DNA of 64,000 bases, taken from the NCBI GenBank assembly GCA_937876865.1, contig CALEFF010000028.1, positions 1 to 64,000 on the forward strand. Direction: 5' to 3'. The translations under genes and the position numbers were made by a program. This DNA is from an uncultured Bacteroidales bacterium. Its GTDB lineage: Bacteria > Bacteroidota > Bacteroidia > Bacteroidales > P3. The notes under the pieces are model-generated. The model saw only the letters and a list, made by a program, of their open reading frames with translations, ran no database searches and was not told the origin of the DNA. Positions 9,184-16,821 of the stretch are shown here, piece after piece. Position 1 is the first letter of the stretch. Every line of letters starts with the position of its first letter.

Positions 9184-10011
9184 ATGTTATTATTAAACAC
9201 AAATTCATTCTCTTGGGACGATGTAATGGGATTTTTAAAAACAATATGTTTTGAATTTGGTCCCAAATTGATTATTGCTGGCTTAATACTTTGGGCTGGC
9301 TTTAAATTGATAAGATTTCTTGTAAAAAAACTTGAAAAAGGATTTGAAAAAAAGAACTTAGACTTATCATTACGTCCATTTCTTATTTCTTTAATTTCTA
9401 TTCTTCTAAAAGTATTGTTAATACTTACCGTAATAGGTTATTTAGGAGTAGAAATGACACAATTTACCGCAATTCTTGCATCTTGTGGAGTTGCAATAGG
9501 TTTAGCACTCTCAGGAACACTTCAAAATGTTGCAGGAGGAGTAGTTTTATTAGTGCTTCGACCATTCAGAGTTGGTGATTACATAGAATCAAACGGCTTT
9601 GAAGGCACAGTAAAAGAAATAATGATATTCACAACCACACTTGTAACAGTAGATAATAAAGTAATTACAATTCCAAACGGAGCATTATCAGGAGCAAGCG
9701 TAATAAACTATTCAAAAATGGAAGATAGAAGAATAGACATTAAATTTAATCTTGCTCACGGTGTAGATATTGCAAAAATAAACCCTGAATTAATAGCAAT
9801 AGCAAAACAAGATAAAAGAATATTCACTACACCTGAACCAACCGTTATAGTATCTATTACAGACCTTGCAATAAATATTGACATAAGATTTTGGTGTAAA
9901 AACGCAGACTATTGGGATGTGATGGGCGAAATGCACGAAAAAGTTTACAACTATTTGGTAAAAGAAAATATTTCATTGCCTCACCCAAAATTAGACTTGA
10001 TTAAAGAATAG
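9184..10011 (+). CDS. Small-conductance mechanosensitive channel (MscS family)
   Basis: 275 residues, minimal MscS architecture. There are three N-terminal membrane segments; the pore helix is the Gly/Ala-rich ASCGVAIGLALSGTLQNVAG, leading into GGVVLLVLRPFRVGDYIES and the cytoplasmic beta domain (VTVDNKVITIPNGALSGASV). The protein opens under membrane tension to release osmolytes on hypo-osmotic shock. It ends 14 bases before the UPF0104 gene. Confidence 0.93.
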   Translation: MLLLNTNSFSWDDVMGFLKTICFEFGPKLIIAGLILWAGFKLIRFLVKKLEKGFEKKNLDLSLRPFLISLISILLKVLLILTVIGYLGVEMTQFTAILASCGVAIGLALSGTLQNVAGGVVLLVLRPFRVGDYIESNGFEGTVKEIMIFTTTLVTVDNKVITIPNGALSGASVINYSKMEDRRIDIKFNLAHGVDIAKINPELIAIAKQDKRIFTTPEPTVIVSITDLAINIDIRFWCKNADYWDVMGEMHEKVYNYLVKENISLPHPKLDLIKE

Positions 10012-10025
10012 AAGACAAAGAAATA

Positions 10026-11084
10026 ATGTCGGAAAAGAATCCTTTATCATTATTTAGCTTTAAAAGAATACTACTACCCTTATTAATAGGAATAGGGGTA
10101 GCAGTATTGCTAATATTAAAAGACATAAAAAACGATTCAAGTGCAATAACAGATGTTTTAATCAATTGGACTTGGACTTCAACTCTTTTCTTATTCCTTG
10201 CACTGTGCTTTGGAGTAATGAGAGACTTGATGTATATGTATAGAATTAGGCTTCTATCCGACAAACAACTCACTTGGAAACAATCCTTCCAAGTAATAAT
10301 GCTATGGGAGTTTGGTTCAGCAATCACACCCTCAGTAGTAGGAGGCTCAGCCTTAGCATTTTTTATCGTAAGCTTAGAAGGAATTCCCGTAGGTCGCTCA
10401 ACAGCAATTGTAATGATAACAGCACTCTTAGATGAGTTGTTTTACATAATCATAACCCCTATTGTAGTGCTAATAGTTGGCGTAAGCCTTGCCTTTAACA
10501 CCGATTTCCGATTCACATTCTTAGGATATGAATTTGGAGAAACACAAATCTTTTTCATAGGCTATGGATTTATGTGCCTACTTACGCTCATAATACTTGT
10601 AGCCATATTTTTCTTTCCACAAGGCTTTAAAAAACTACTCTATATCCTTTCAGAAAAAAAACTATTTCGCAAAATAAAAGACAAAACAAAAAAAATGGGA
10701 GACGATATAGTAACCTCCTCGCAAGAATTTAAAGGAAAAGGATTTGTTTTTTGGGCAAAAGCCTACCTATGCACAGTCTTTTCGTGGACATCACGCTTTT
10801 TAGTAGTCAATTGCATACTCCTCGCATTCTCACCCGTAGGAGAACATCTTTTAATCTTTGCAAGACAATTAGTAATGTGGATAATTCTTTGCATTTCTCC
10901 AACTCCAGGAAGCAGTGGCGTAGCAGAATTTGCCTTTCCTTTGTTCATAGGAGAATTTATGCCACAAGGAACTCACGCAACCATAGCCTTGATTTGGCGA
11001 TTGTTTACTTACTATCCATATCTTATACTCGGCTCCTTAGTATTGCCTTATTGGACTAAGAGAGTCTTTAAAAGGAAAAAGTAA
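10026..11084 (+). CDS. UPF0104 / LPG-synthase-type (AglD-like) membrane protein
   Basis: 352 residues with about eight hydrophobic segments and a basic C-terminus (KRVFKRKK). Conserved family features are WEFGSAITPSVVGGSALAFF, ITALLDELFYIIITPI and CISPTPGSSGVAEFAF, typical of the flippase-like domain shared by UPF0104 and lysylphosphatidylglycerol synthase membrane regions. No cytoplasmic aminoacyl-transferase domain is present, so it is unlikely to make lysyl-PG alone; a lipid translocation role is inferred. It is the last gene of the rightward run and is followed by a long hairpin. Confidence 0.8.
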   Translation: MSEKNPLSLFSFKRILLPLLIGIGVAVLLILKDIKNDSSAITDVLINWTWTSTLFLFLALCFGVMRDLMYMYRIRLLSDKQLTWKQSFQVIMLWEFGSAITPSVVGGSALAFFIVSLEGIPVGRSTAIVMITALLDELFYIIITPIVVLIVGVSLAFNTDFRFTFLGYEFGETQIFFIGYGFMCLLTLIILVAIFFFPQGFKKLLYILSEKKLFRKIKDKTKKMGDDIVTSSQEFKGKGFVFWAKAYLCTVFSWTSRFLVVNCILLAFSPVGEHLLIFARQLVMWIILCISPTPGSSGVAEFAFPLFIGEFMPQGTHATIALIWRLFTYYPYLILGSLVLPYWTKRVFKRKK

Positions 11085-11107
11085 AATTAGTATTTTCTTG
11101 ATAATTT

Positions 11108-11151
11108 ATACCATTGCGGAAATTTTTGCAACGCAAATTTTGCAATGGTAT
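11108..11151. terminator. Bidirectional hairpin between convergent genes
   Basis: The arms ATACCATTGC (11108-11117) and GCAATGGTAT (11142-11151) pair perfectly, with an inner imperfect pairing AAATTTTTGC/GCAAATTTT. It lies between the rightward UPF0104 gene and the leftward AbiEii gene, as expected for a shared terminator. Confidence 0.7.
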
Positions 11152-11170
11152 TTCTGTTAACAAAATGGAA

Positions 11171-11998
11171 CTAAGAAAAATTTATCATATTAGCTAATTG
11201 AATGAAATAATCATTTGACCAAATTTTTATATCGTTTGGATTGCGAACAAAAGGTAAAACATCTGATTTTACTTGTTTTATATCAGTAGAAGAAAGCCTG
11301 TCAATGAGTTTTTCTTTAAATGAGTTTATTGTTATTTCTTCGCCATTAAATTGACTGCATCTTTCTTTTAGATGACTAAAATCAAGATTTACGTTATTGC
11401 GAACGTACCACTCAAAATCAAACCAATCACGCCCTTTAACTCTGTTTTTCCATACGCGATAAACTAAAGCATGCATTTTGCCAGCAAAAAGATTTGGAAG
11501 AGTAAAACAACGAGTCATAAAAGAGTGTGGTAGTAATAATAATTTTTGTTCAGTATTAAATTTTAAAGGAGGGCAAGTATCTACTTCAATTTTAATCTTT
11601 ATTGATTTCTCTGTTTGGAAATGTATATCAAAAACTTCAGTATTGTCTTTTAAAAATGCAGATTCTATTTTCCCAAAATTAGTTTTATCCTTTTTCTTTA
11701 TTTCAACCTTACGTCCAACCATAGCAAAAGCATCAATAATAGAAGGAAAGTACTTTGTAAAGTCAAAATTTTCGTTTTGAGAAAGTAAAGAAAAATCCAT
11801 ATCCTCACTAAAACGTTGCAATCCGTGAAAGATTCTCAAACAAGTTCCACCATAAAATGCTGCACAATCAAAGAAACCACCTGCATAAAGTCCTGCAAGA
11901 ATTATTTGTTGATTAACTTCAAAAATAGCATTTCGTTTACTTTGTTCACTCGTTAGTTCATACCGAGAAAGCATAGTTTGAAAAATATCATTTGTCAT
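11171..11998 (-). CDS. AbiEii/AbiGii-type nucleotidyltransferase toxin
   Basis: 275 residues. The nucleotidyltransferase core is explicit: YGGTCLRIFHGLQRFSEDMDF at residues 49-69, with the GG-T motif and the D66-x-D68 metal pair. Downstream are the helical domain and HALVYRVWKNRVKGRDWFDFEW. In type IV abortive-infection systems of this family, AbiEii is the toxin that modifies a cellular target (tRNA in studied relatives) when its partner is lost or repressed. Its start overlaps the stop of the upstream AbiEi gene by 4 bases, giving a translationally coupled pair. Confidence 0.9.
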   Translation of the reverse strand: MTNDIFQTMLSRYELTSEQSKRNAIFEVNQQIILAGLYAGGFFDCAAFYGGTCLRIFHGLQRFSEDMDFSLLSQNENFDFTKYFPSIIDAFAMVGRKVEIKKKDKTNFGKIESAFLKDNTEVFDIHFQTEKSIKIKIEVDTCPPLKFNTEQKLLLLPHSFMTRCFTLPNLFAGKMHALVYRVWKNRVKGRDWFDFEWYVRNNVNLDFSHLKERCSQFNGEEITINSFKEKLIDRLSSTDIKQVKSDVLPFVRNPNDIKIWSNDYFIQLANMINFS

Positions 11999-12621
11999 TG
12001 TTGAAGAAATTTTAATAAAGTAGAAATAGAGTTAGCTTTTTTACCAACCTTAATATATTGTTCAAAAATATTTGCATCAAACCTATAAAACTCCTCCATA
12101 TTCAAGCGAATATCCTCTTGAAGATAAGTTTCAACATCTTTAAAATAGCGAAGATTAACCTTAGATGAGCATGCAATTAAATCACACAAAGCTTTTTCAG
12201 GAGAAGCAATAAGAAAAGCATAACCATCTTTAATAACACTTCTTACACCAATAGGAAAAACCTCTTTTGCAATAGATTTGTAATTATAATTCCCAATAGG
12301 AGTTTGAAAATTTCGAGAATGCTTAATAGTCATTGACTGAGTTGTGTAAACAGCCTCAGGAATCAGTCCATAATATCTAAGAGCAGAAGAAAGTGAAACA
12401 TAAGAAGGAAAGTAAATGTGATTAGCAATTAATTCGTTAGAAAGAGTTTTATGAGAGTGTTTAGGGTTTAAAACATAAAGTCCTCGTTTCAATCTTATGA
12501 TATACTCGTTTTTTTCTAACCAATCAACTTTTTTCTCACCTGATTTCAGTTGAGGATATAACGATTCAATGATTGAATTTGTAATAGGTATGTTTCCTAT
12601 ATTGTATAATAAGTTATTCAT
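11995..12621 (-). CDS. AbiEi-type antitoxin / transcriptional regulator
   Basis: 208 residues. The N-terminal 55 residues look like the winged-helix antitoxin domain (WLEKNEYIIRLKRGLYVLNP), followed by the AbiEi body with HIYFPSYVSLSSALRYYGLI and FLIASPEKALCDLI. In this family the antitoxin represses its own promoter and opposes the toxin without binding it (type IV). It is the promoter-proximal gene of the pair. A -7 element ends about 5 bases before the ATG, so the mRNA is probably leaderless or nearly so. Confidence 0.88.
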   Translation of the reverse strand: MNNLLYNIGNIPITNSIIESLYPQLKSGEKKVDWLEKNEYIIRLKRGLYVLNPKHSHKTLSNELIANHIYFPSYVSLSSALRYYGLIPEAVYTTQSMTIKHSRNFQTPIGNYNYKSIAKEVFPIGVRSVIKDGYAFLIASPEKALCDLIACSSKVNLRYFKDVETYLQEDIRLNMEEFYRFDANIFEQYIKVGKKANSISTLLKFLQQ

Positions 12622-12625
12622 TTTG

Positions 12626-12633
12626 CAAAAATA
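12626..12633 (-). promoter_or_regulatory. -7 element of the abiE pair, beside a TTGTACAA palindrome
   Basis: On the minus strand TATTTTTG fits TAnnTTTG and sits directly before the ATG at 12621. The palindrome TTGTACAA at 12642-12649 lies 8 bases upstream of the -7 element and is a plausible operator for the AbiEi repressor (inference). Confidence 0.55.
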
Positions 12634-12730
12634 GTAAAATTTTGTACAATAAAGGAAATAAAACTTCTTTTTCTGTTTAAATTTTTACTGTTTTTAATGA
12701 TTTAACAAACTATTTCAAAGAAAAAAAAAC

Positions 12731-12775
12731 AAAACGCTCGTTTGTCTAAATAAAACAAAGACTCACGAGCGTTTT
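12731..12775 (-). terminator. Intrinsic terminator of the small lipoprotein gene
   Basis: AAAACGCTCGT (12731-12741) pairs with ACGAGCGTTTT (12765-12775). On the minus strand the stem is followed by a T-rich run. Together with flanking AT-rich DNA it fills the gap 12622-12803. Confidence 0.8.
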
Positions 12776-12803
12776 TCTTTGAGTTAATTATCTCCAATTA
12801 ATT

Positions 12804-13055
12804 TTAATCAACTTCTTTACATTCGTAATATTTATCTTCAATATGATCAAACGCATCAACTTCTTCATGAACATCTTTTCCTTCAAAATATTCACAAGGA
12901 GTTTCACCAGATTTGAAAATATGAGAAGCACCACTTTCAAGATCTCCTGTAAATCCCCAATATGTGTATTTACATTCACAAGAATGATTTGTTTCGCAGG
13001 CTGCGAATAATATCACTGACGTGATAATTAAACCTAATTTTTTTATTTTTTCCAT
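12804..13055 (-). CDS. Small cysteine-containing lipoprotein, unknown function
   Basis: 83 residues. The signal peptide ends in a lipobox (SVILFAACE), giving a mature lipoprotein of about 63 residues beginning Cys-Glu. The mature part is acidic and carries four further cysteines (SCECKY, TPCEYF, YECKEV), enough for two disulfides in the periplasm or on the surface. I do not recognise the family. A good promoter 40 bases upstream and a strong terminator downstream argue it is a real monocistronic gene. Confidence 0.72.
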   Translation of the reverse strand: MEKIKKLGLIITSVILFAACETNHSCECKYTYWGFTGDLESGASHIFKSGETPCEYFEGKDVHEEVDAFDHIEDKYYECKEVD

Positions 13056-13093
13056 ATTTTTACTATTTTTTTATTTGTGTTATTTTCAGCCCA

Positions 13094-13101
13094 CAAAGTT
13101 A
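13094..13101 (-). promoter_or_regulatory. -7 element of the small lipoprotein gene
   Basis: Minus-strand TAACTTTG fits TAnnTTTG and lies 39 bases before the ATG at 13055. Confidence 0.6.
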
Positions 13102-13242
13102 TATTTTTTTTAAAAAAGCACAAAAAAAAATCTTACAAAAACTTTTAATTTCACAAACTCAAAATCCATAAGTAAAAATCTTTATTTTGCAGAAATTTCA
13201 TTTTGGGATTTTCATAAAATTTCTTGCGAAAAATTGAAAAAA

Positions 13243-13276
13243 GCAAAGAAATAATTTATTAAAACAAAGAAATAAC
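13243..13276. repeat. CAAAGAAATAAnT array, two copies
   Basis: Two CAAAGAAATAA units (13244 and 13264, spacing 20) lie between the ATPase stop and the lipoprotein promoter. Same family as the other CAAAGAA arrays. Confidence 0.65.
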
Positions 13277-14464
13277 TCACTCAAACAAGTATTTTAAATC
13301 AGAAGATAAAAACTCTTCCAACGGAATTCCACCTCTGCCAACTATAAATGTGTGAATAGGATTAAACTTTCCTTTAAATACACTCACTCCCGTATTAGTT
13401 ATTCTTCTACCACTTTTAATCTCTATTGCAATACACTGACGATTATATTCTAAAACAAAATCTACCTCTTCGTTTCTTTCTCTCCAATAATAAATCTTAT
13501 AATCTAACTCATCTGCAATATTAAGCAAATGAGCTCCAACGGCACTTTCCACCCATCGTCCCCACATTTTAGGATCTGTAAACACTTGTGAATAACTCAA
13601 ACCATAAAGAGAAGACAACAAAGCAGTGTTATAAACCAACATTTTAGGCACAGAATTATACTTACGAGCATTATCGTTAGCATATTTTTGCAATCCACAC
13701 AACAAATGAGACTCATTAAGAGTAGAAAGGTAATTTGCCAAAGTTGTAATATTACCTGCATCTTGTAATTGACCTAATAACTTTGTCAAAGCAATCTCTT
13801 CCCCTGAGTAAGTGCAACCTAATTCAAATAATTGTTTCATTAACTCCGGTTTATAAACTTGTTTTGTCTTCAAAATATCATGAAAAATTGCAGGAGCAAT
13901 AATACCATCCTTTATATACTTACGCCAACGAGTTTCATTATTGATAAAATTCACTCCACCAGGATAACCTCCAAAGAAAATGTAGTGTTCTAAATCTATT
14001 CCAAAAGCTTCATTCATTTCCTTAAAACTCCAATGAGACATATGAATTAATTCATAACGCCCTGCCAAAGATTCAGTCAGCCCATCTTTAATCAACAAAC
14101 GTGAAGAGCCAAGAATAACGACTTTTATATTAACATCGTTAAACGTATCAGCGTCCCACTCTTTTTTTACTGCCTCACTCCAATTATTAACCTTATGAAC
14201 CTCATCAATAACCAATAAATATTCACTTGTTTTCTTTAACTTCATTCTTTGACGAGCAGTTTCCCAAACCTCATTTATCCAAGAAACATTATTTTTTTCT
14301 ACATTATCAGCAGAAATAAAGGTAAAATCAATTGATATTTCTTTCAAAACTTGCTTTACTAATGTAGATTTTCCCACCTGACGAGGCCCTGAAATAACTT
14401 GAATCTTATTCCTCACTTCCTCAATACGAGATTTCAATTCATCAAATTGTCGCCTTTTATACAT
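13277..14464 (-). CDS. AAA ATPase with C-terminal DUF4143 (nuclease-like) domain
   Basis: 395 residues from the ATG at 14464; an upstream TTG at 14488 lies inside the promoter and is rejected. Walker A is VISGPRQVGKST (residues 23-34); Walker B is LLVIDEVHK. The C-terminal half has the DUF4143 layout: SYSGEEIALTKLLGQLQDAG (winged helix) then YYWRERNEEVDFVLE ... IAIEIKSGRR, the D/E-x-K-like core of restriction-endonuclease-fold domains. Such proteins are common and mobile in Bacteroidota and archaea; a defensive or selfish role is suspected but not shown. The gene is single and framed by repeats: an iteron operator upstream and a CAAAGAA array downstream. Confidence 0.88.
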   Translation of the reverse strand: MYKRRQFDELKSRIEEVRNKIQVISGPRQVGKSTLVKQVLKEISIDFTFISADNVEKNNVSWINEVWETARQRMKLKKTSEYLLVIDEVHKVNNWSEAVKKEWDADTFNDVNIKVVILGSSRLLIKDGLTESLAGRYELIHMSHWSFKEMNEAFGIDLEHYIFFGGYPGGVNFINNETRWRKYIKDGIIAPAIFHDILKTKQVYKPELMKQLFELGCTYSGEEIALTKLLGQLQDAGNITTLANYLSTLNESHLLCGLQKYANDNARKYNSVPKMLVYNTALLSSLYGLSYSQVFTDPKMWGRWVESAVGAHLLNIADELDYKIYYWRERNEEVDFVLEYNRQCIAIEIKSGRRITNTGVSVFKGKFNPIHTFIVGRGGIPLEEFLSSDLKYLFE

Positions 14465-14485
14465 AATTCTTTGATTTTGACATTG

Positions 14486-14493
14486 CAAATATA
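14486..14493 (-). promoter_or_regulatory. -7 element of the ATPase gene
   Basis: Minus-strand TATATTTG; a TTTG about 20 bases further upstream fits the -33 position. The transcript would start about 15 bases before the ATG at 14464. Confidence 0.65.
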
Positions 14494-14494
14494 T

Positions 14495-14573
14495 ACAAAA
14501 TCCTCAATTCTACCAAACAAAATCCTCAAATCTCCCTTACAAAATCCTTAAATCTTGCTTACAAAATCCTCAA
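14495..14573 (-). promoter_or_regulatory. Four 13-bp direct repeats with exact 22-bp period over the ATPase promoter
   Basis: Plus-strand copies of ACAAAATCCT(C/T)AA start at 14495, 14517, 14539 and 14561, exactly 22 bases apart; only copy 3 differs (T for C). Copy 1 lies in the -7/-33 spacer and copy 2 abuts -33. Two helical turns of spacing puts all copies on one face, as for an operator or iteron bound by a multimer. The stretch 14465-14809 otherwise holds a CAAAGAA array and a terminator, with no gene. Confidence 0.7.
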
Positions 14574-14636
14574 TTTCAATAATAATTCAGCAATTCAAAG
14601 CAAGAAATTTGACGAAAATTGACAAAATGGAAAAAA

Positions 14637-14710
14637 CAAAGAAAAAAAATAATTTTTTCAAAGAAATAATTTTAAAAAGTAAAGAAAATAATAAAAAAAT
14701 CAAAGAGTTT
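14637..14710. repeat. CAAAGAA array between ATPase and CoA-transferase
   Basis: CAAAGAAAAAAAATAATT, CAAAGAAATAATT, a TAAAGAAAATAAT variant and CAAAGAG follow each other at roughly 20-base spacing. Same family as the other arrays. Confidence 0.65.
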
Positions 14711-14741
14711 TTTTGCGTTTAAAAAACAATCAAACACAAAA

Positions 14742-14771
14742 AAAGGAGTTGAAACTGTTTTCAACTCCTTT
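14742..14771 (-). terminator. Intrinsic terminator of the CoA-transferase gene
   Basis: AAAGGAGTTGAAA and TTTTCAACTCCTTT flank a short loop; on the minus strand a T run follows the stem. It lies 38 bases past the stop. Confidence 0.85.
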
Positions 14772-14809
14772 GTAAAATTAAAGGTTTGTATCACCAATAA
14801 GATAAGCCC

Positions 14810-16117
14810 TTATTTTGTTATGAAATGATAGTGTGAGCCATAGCGTTCAAAGGCTGCTCTATCTAATTCTTCTCTATGGTCAGGGTGAGCTACTGAAATT
14901 AACAATCTTGCTCTTTCTTGTAAGCTCTTTCCGTAAAGATTTACTGCACCATATTCAGTAACAAACCAATGAATATGGTTTCTTGTTGTTACAACTCCTG
15001 CTCCAAGAGTTAAGGTATTAGCGATTTTGCTAATTCCGTTCTTAGTTACAGAAGGCATTGCTATGATTGATTTTCCGCCTTTGCTTCTTGATGCTCCGTA
15101 AATGAAGTCTATTTGTCCTCCAACTCCTGAGAAGAATTTTGTTCCCAAAGAATCTGCACATACTTGTCCTGTAAGGTCGATTTGAAGTGCTGAGTTGATT
15201 GCTGTCATCTTTGGTTGTTGGGCTACAACGAAAGGATCGTTTGTGTAAGCAACGTCCATCATTGCAACCATTGGGTTATTGTGTAAGAAATCGTAAACTT
15301 TTTGGCTTCCCATTAAGAATGTTGAAACCATTTTTCCTTTATCCAATGCTTTATTTCTTCCGTTGATTACTCCTTTTTCTACAAGTGGAAGAACGCCATC
15401 GGCAAACATTTCTGTATGAATACCTAAATCTTTGTGTCCTCCAAGTTGTGCAAGCACTGCATTAGGAATTGCTCCGATTCCCATTTGCATACAAGCACCA
15501 TCTTCTATTAAAGCAGCACAATGTTTTCCTATTGCAATTTCTTGTTCGTTAGGTTCTGTGAAATGTCCTGGCATTAAAGGAGTGTCGTCTTCAACAAATA
15601 TGTCTATCATACTCATTGGTATCAACGCATCTCCAAAAGAACGTGGAACTTTTGGATTAACTACTGCGATAACTGTTTTTGCTGTTTCTATTGCTGCAAG
15701 AGTTGCATCAACACTTGTTCCTAATGACACAAAACCATGGTCATCTGGTGGACAAACTTGAACCATTGCTACATCGCAAGGCACATATCCTTCACGATAT
15801 AGCTTTTGTGTTTCGCTCAAAAAGATAGGAATATAATCTGCATAGCCTGCTTGAACGTCTTTTCTAACATTTGAACCTACGAAAAAGGCATCATGTTGGA
15901 ATATTCCTTCAAATTCTGCACTTGCATAAGGTGCTTCACCTTCTGTATGTAAGTGATGAATGTAAACATTCTTAAATTCTTTGTTTCTTCCTCTTTCACA
16001 CATTGCATCTATTAAGCACTTTGGTGCCGAAGCAACGCTACTTAGGTGTATGTGATCGCCACTTTTAATGCATTTTACTGCTTCTTGTGGGCTAACTGCT
16101 TTATATGTGTTATTCAT
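14810..16117 (-). CDS. Acetyl-CoA hydrolase/transferase family; probable 4-hydroxybutyrate CoA-transferase
   Basis: 435 residues, the usual length for 4-hydroxybutyrate/butyrate:acetate CoA-transferases. The active-site glutamate lies in HTEMFADG (Glu236), which forms the glutamyl-CoA thioester intermediate. Other family blocks are CPPDDHGFVSLGTSVDATL, MGIGAIPNAVL, FFSGVGGQIDFIYGASRSKG and the C-terminal EYGAVNLYGKSLQERARLL. It moves CoA between acetate and a short acid in the cytoplasm. In Bacteroidales such enzymes act in succinate/4-hydroxybutyrate-to-butyrate fermentation. It is monocistronic between its own promoter and terminator; the preferred substrate is inferred. Confidence 0.88.
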   Translation of the reverse strand: MNNTYKAVSPQEAVKCIKSGDHIHLSSVASAPKCLIDAMCERGRNKEFKNVYIHHLHTEGEAPYASAEFEGIFQHDAFFVGSNVRKDVQAGYADYIPIFLSETQKLYREGYVPCDVAMVQVCPPDDHGFVSLGTSVDATLAAIETAKTVIAVVNPKVPRSFGDALIPMSMIDIFVEDDTPLMPGHFTEPNEQEIAIGKHCAALIEDGACMQMGIGAIPNAVLAQLGGHKDLGIHTEMFADGVLPLVEKGVINGRNKALDKGKMVSTFLMGSQKVYDFLHNNPMVAMMDVAYTNDPFVVAQQPKMTAINSALQIDLTGQVCADSLGTKFFSGVGGQIDFIYGASRSKGGKSIIAMPSVTKNGISKIANTLTLGAGVVTTRNHIHWFVTEYGAVNLYGKSLQERARLLISVAHPDHREELDRAAFERYGSHYHFITK

Positions 16118-16145
16118 TTTATTGATATTTTTTTGTTTCGTGGTG

Positions 16146-16153
16146 CAAAATTA
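16146..16153 (-). promoter_or_regulatory. -7 element of the CoA-transferase gene
   Basis: Minus-strand TAATTTTG fits TAnnTTTG, 29 bases before the ATG at 16117. Confidence 0.6.
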
Positions 16154-16227
16154 CGCAAAACTTTTCGTTTTAAACAATTAAAAAGCGATATTCTTCGTTT
16201 TATTCAAAACCTAAATTTATTATTTTT

Positions 16228-16821
16228 ATGAGAATTAAATCTTTTTTATTGATTTTTGCCTTTGTTTTGGCAAGTGGTTTGTCTATTGCTCAAACAGAAA
16301 TGAACCAAACCTTAGAAACTATTTTCAATAGGTCAAGTATTCGTTCTTATTCTGATAAGCAAGTAGAAAAAGACCAAATAATGACATTGTTAAGAGCGGG
16401 TATGTCGGCTCCAAGTGCGGTAAACAAACAACCTTGGGCTTTTGTAGTAATTGACGACAAAGCTTTGATGGAGAAAATTGGCGATGAGTTTAAAAATGCG
16501 GGCATGATAAAGAAGGCATCGTGTGCAATAATTGTTTGTGGAGATTTAAAACTTGCCTTAGAGGGCGTTGCACAAGAATTTTGGGTTCAAGATTGTTCTG
16601 CTGCGACTCAAAACATTCTTTTAGCAGCTCATTCAATGGGTTTAGGTGCTGTTTGGTGCGGAGTTTATCCTAATCCAGAAAGAGTAGAGGCTCTAAAAAA
16701 CCTTTTATCTCTACCAGACAACATCGTTCCTCTTAATATTATTCCTATTGGAGTGAGAGAAAAAGAGCAAGAGCCAAAGGATAAATGGAAGGAAGATAAA
16801 ATACACTGGAATAAATGGTAG
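16228..16821 (+). CDS. Exported nitroreductase family protein
   Basis: 197 residues. A signal peptide (SGLSIAQ) precedes a compact FMN-dependent nitroreductase domain: NRSSIRSYSDKQVEKDQI, AGMSAPSAVNKQPWAFVVID, then QDCSAATQNILLAAHSMGLG and GVYP near the C-terminus. An export signal on this flavoprotein is unusual but recurs in Bacteroidota. Substrate unknown. Its stop codon directly abuts that of the convergent ABC permease gene (no gap), so no separate terminator is visible. Confidence 0.85.
   Translation: MRIKSFLLIFAFVLASGLSIAQTEMNQTLETIFNRSSIRSYSDKQVEKDQIMTLLRAGMSAPSAVNKQPWAFVVIDDKALMEKIGDEFKNAGMIKKASCAIIVCGDLKLALEGVAQEFWVQDCSAATQNILLAAHSMGLGAVWCGVYPNPERVEALKNLLSLPDNIVPLNIIPIGVREKEQEPKDKWKEDKIHWNKW

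Noticed and set aside
14495..14573. Possible small CRISPR array
   Set aside because: The 13-bp repeats with 9-bp spacers are far below CRISPR sizes, and no cas gene is in the window; better read as an operator.
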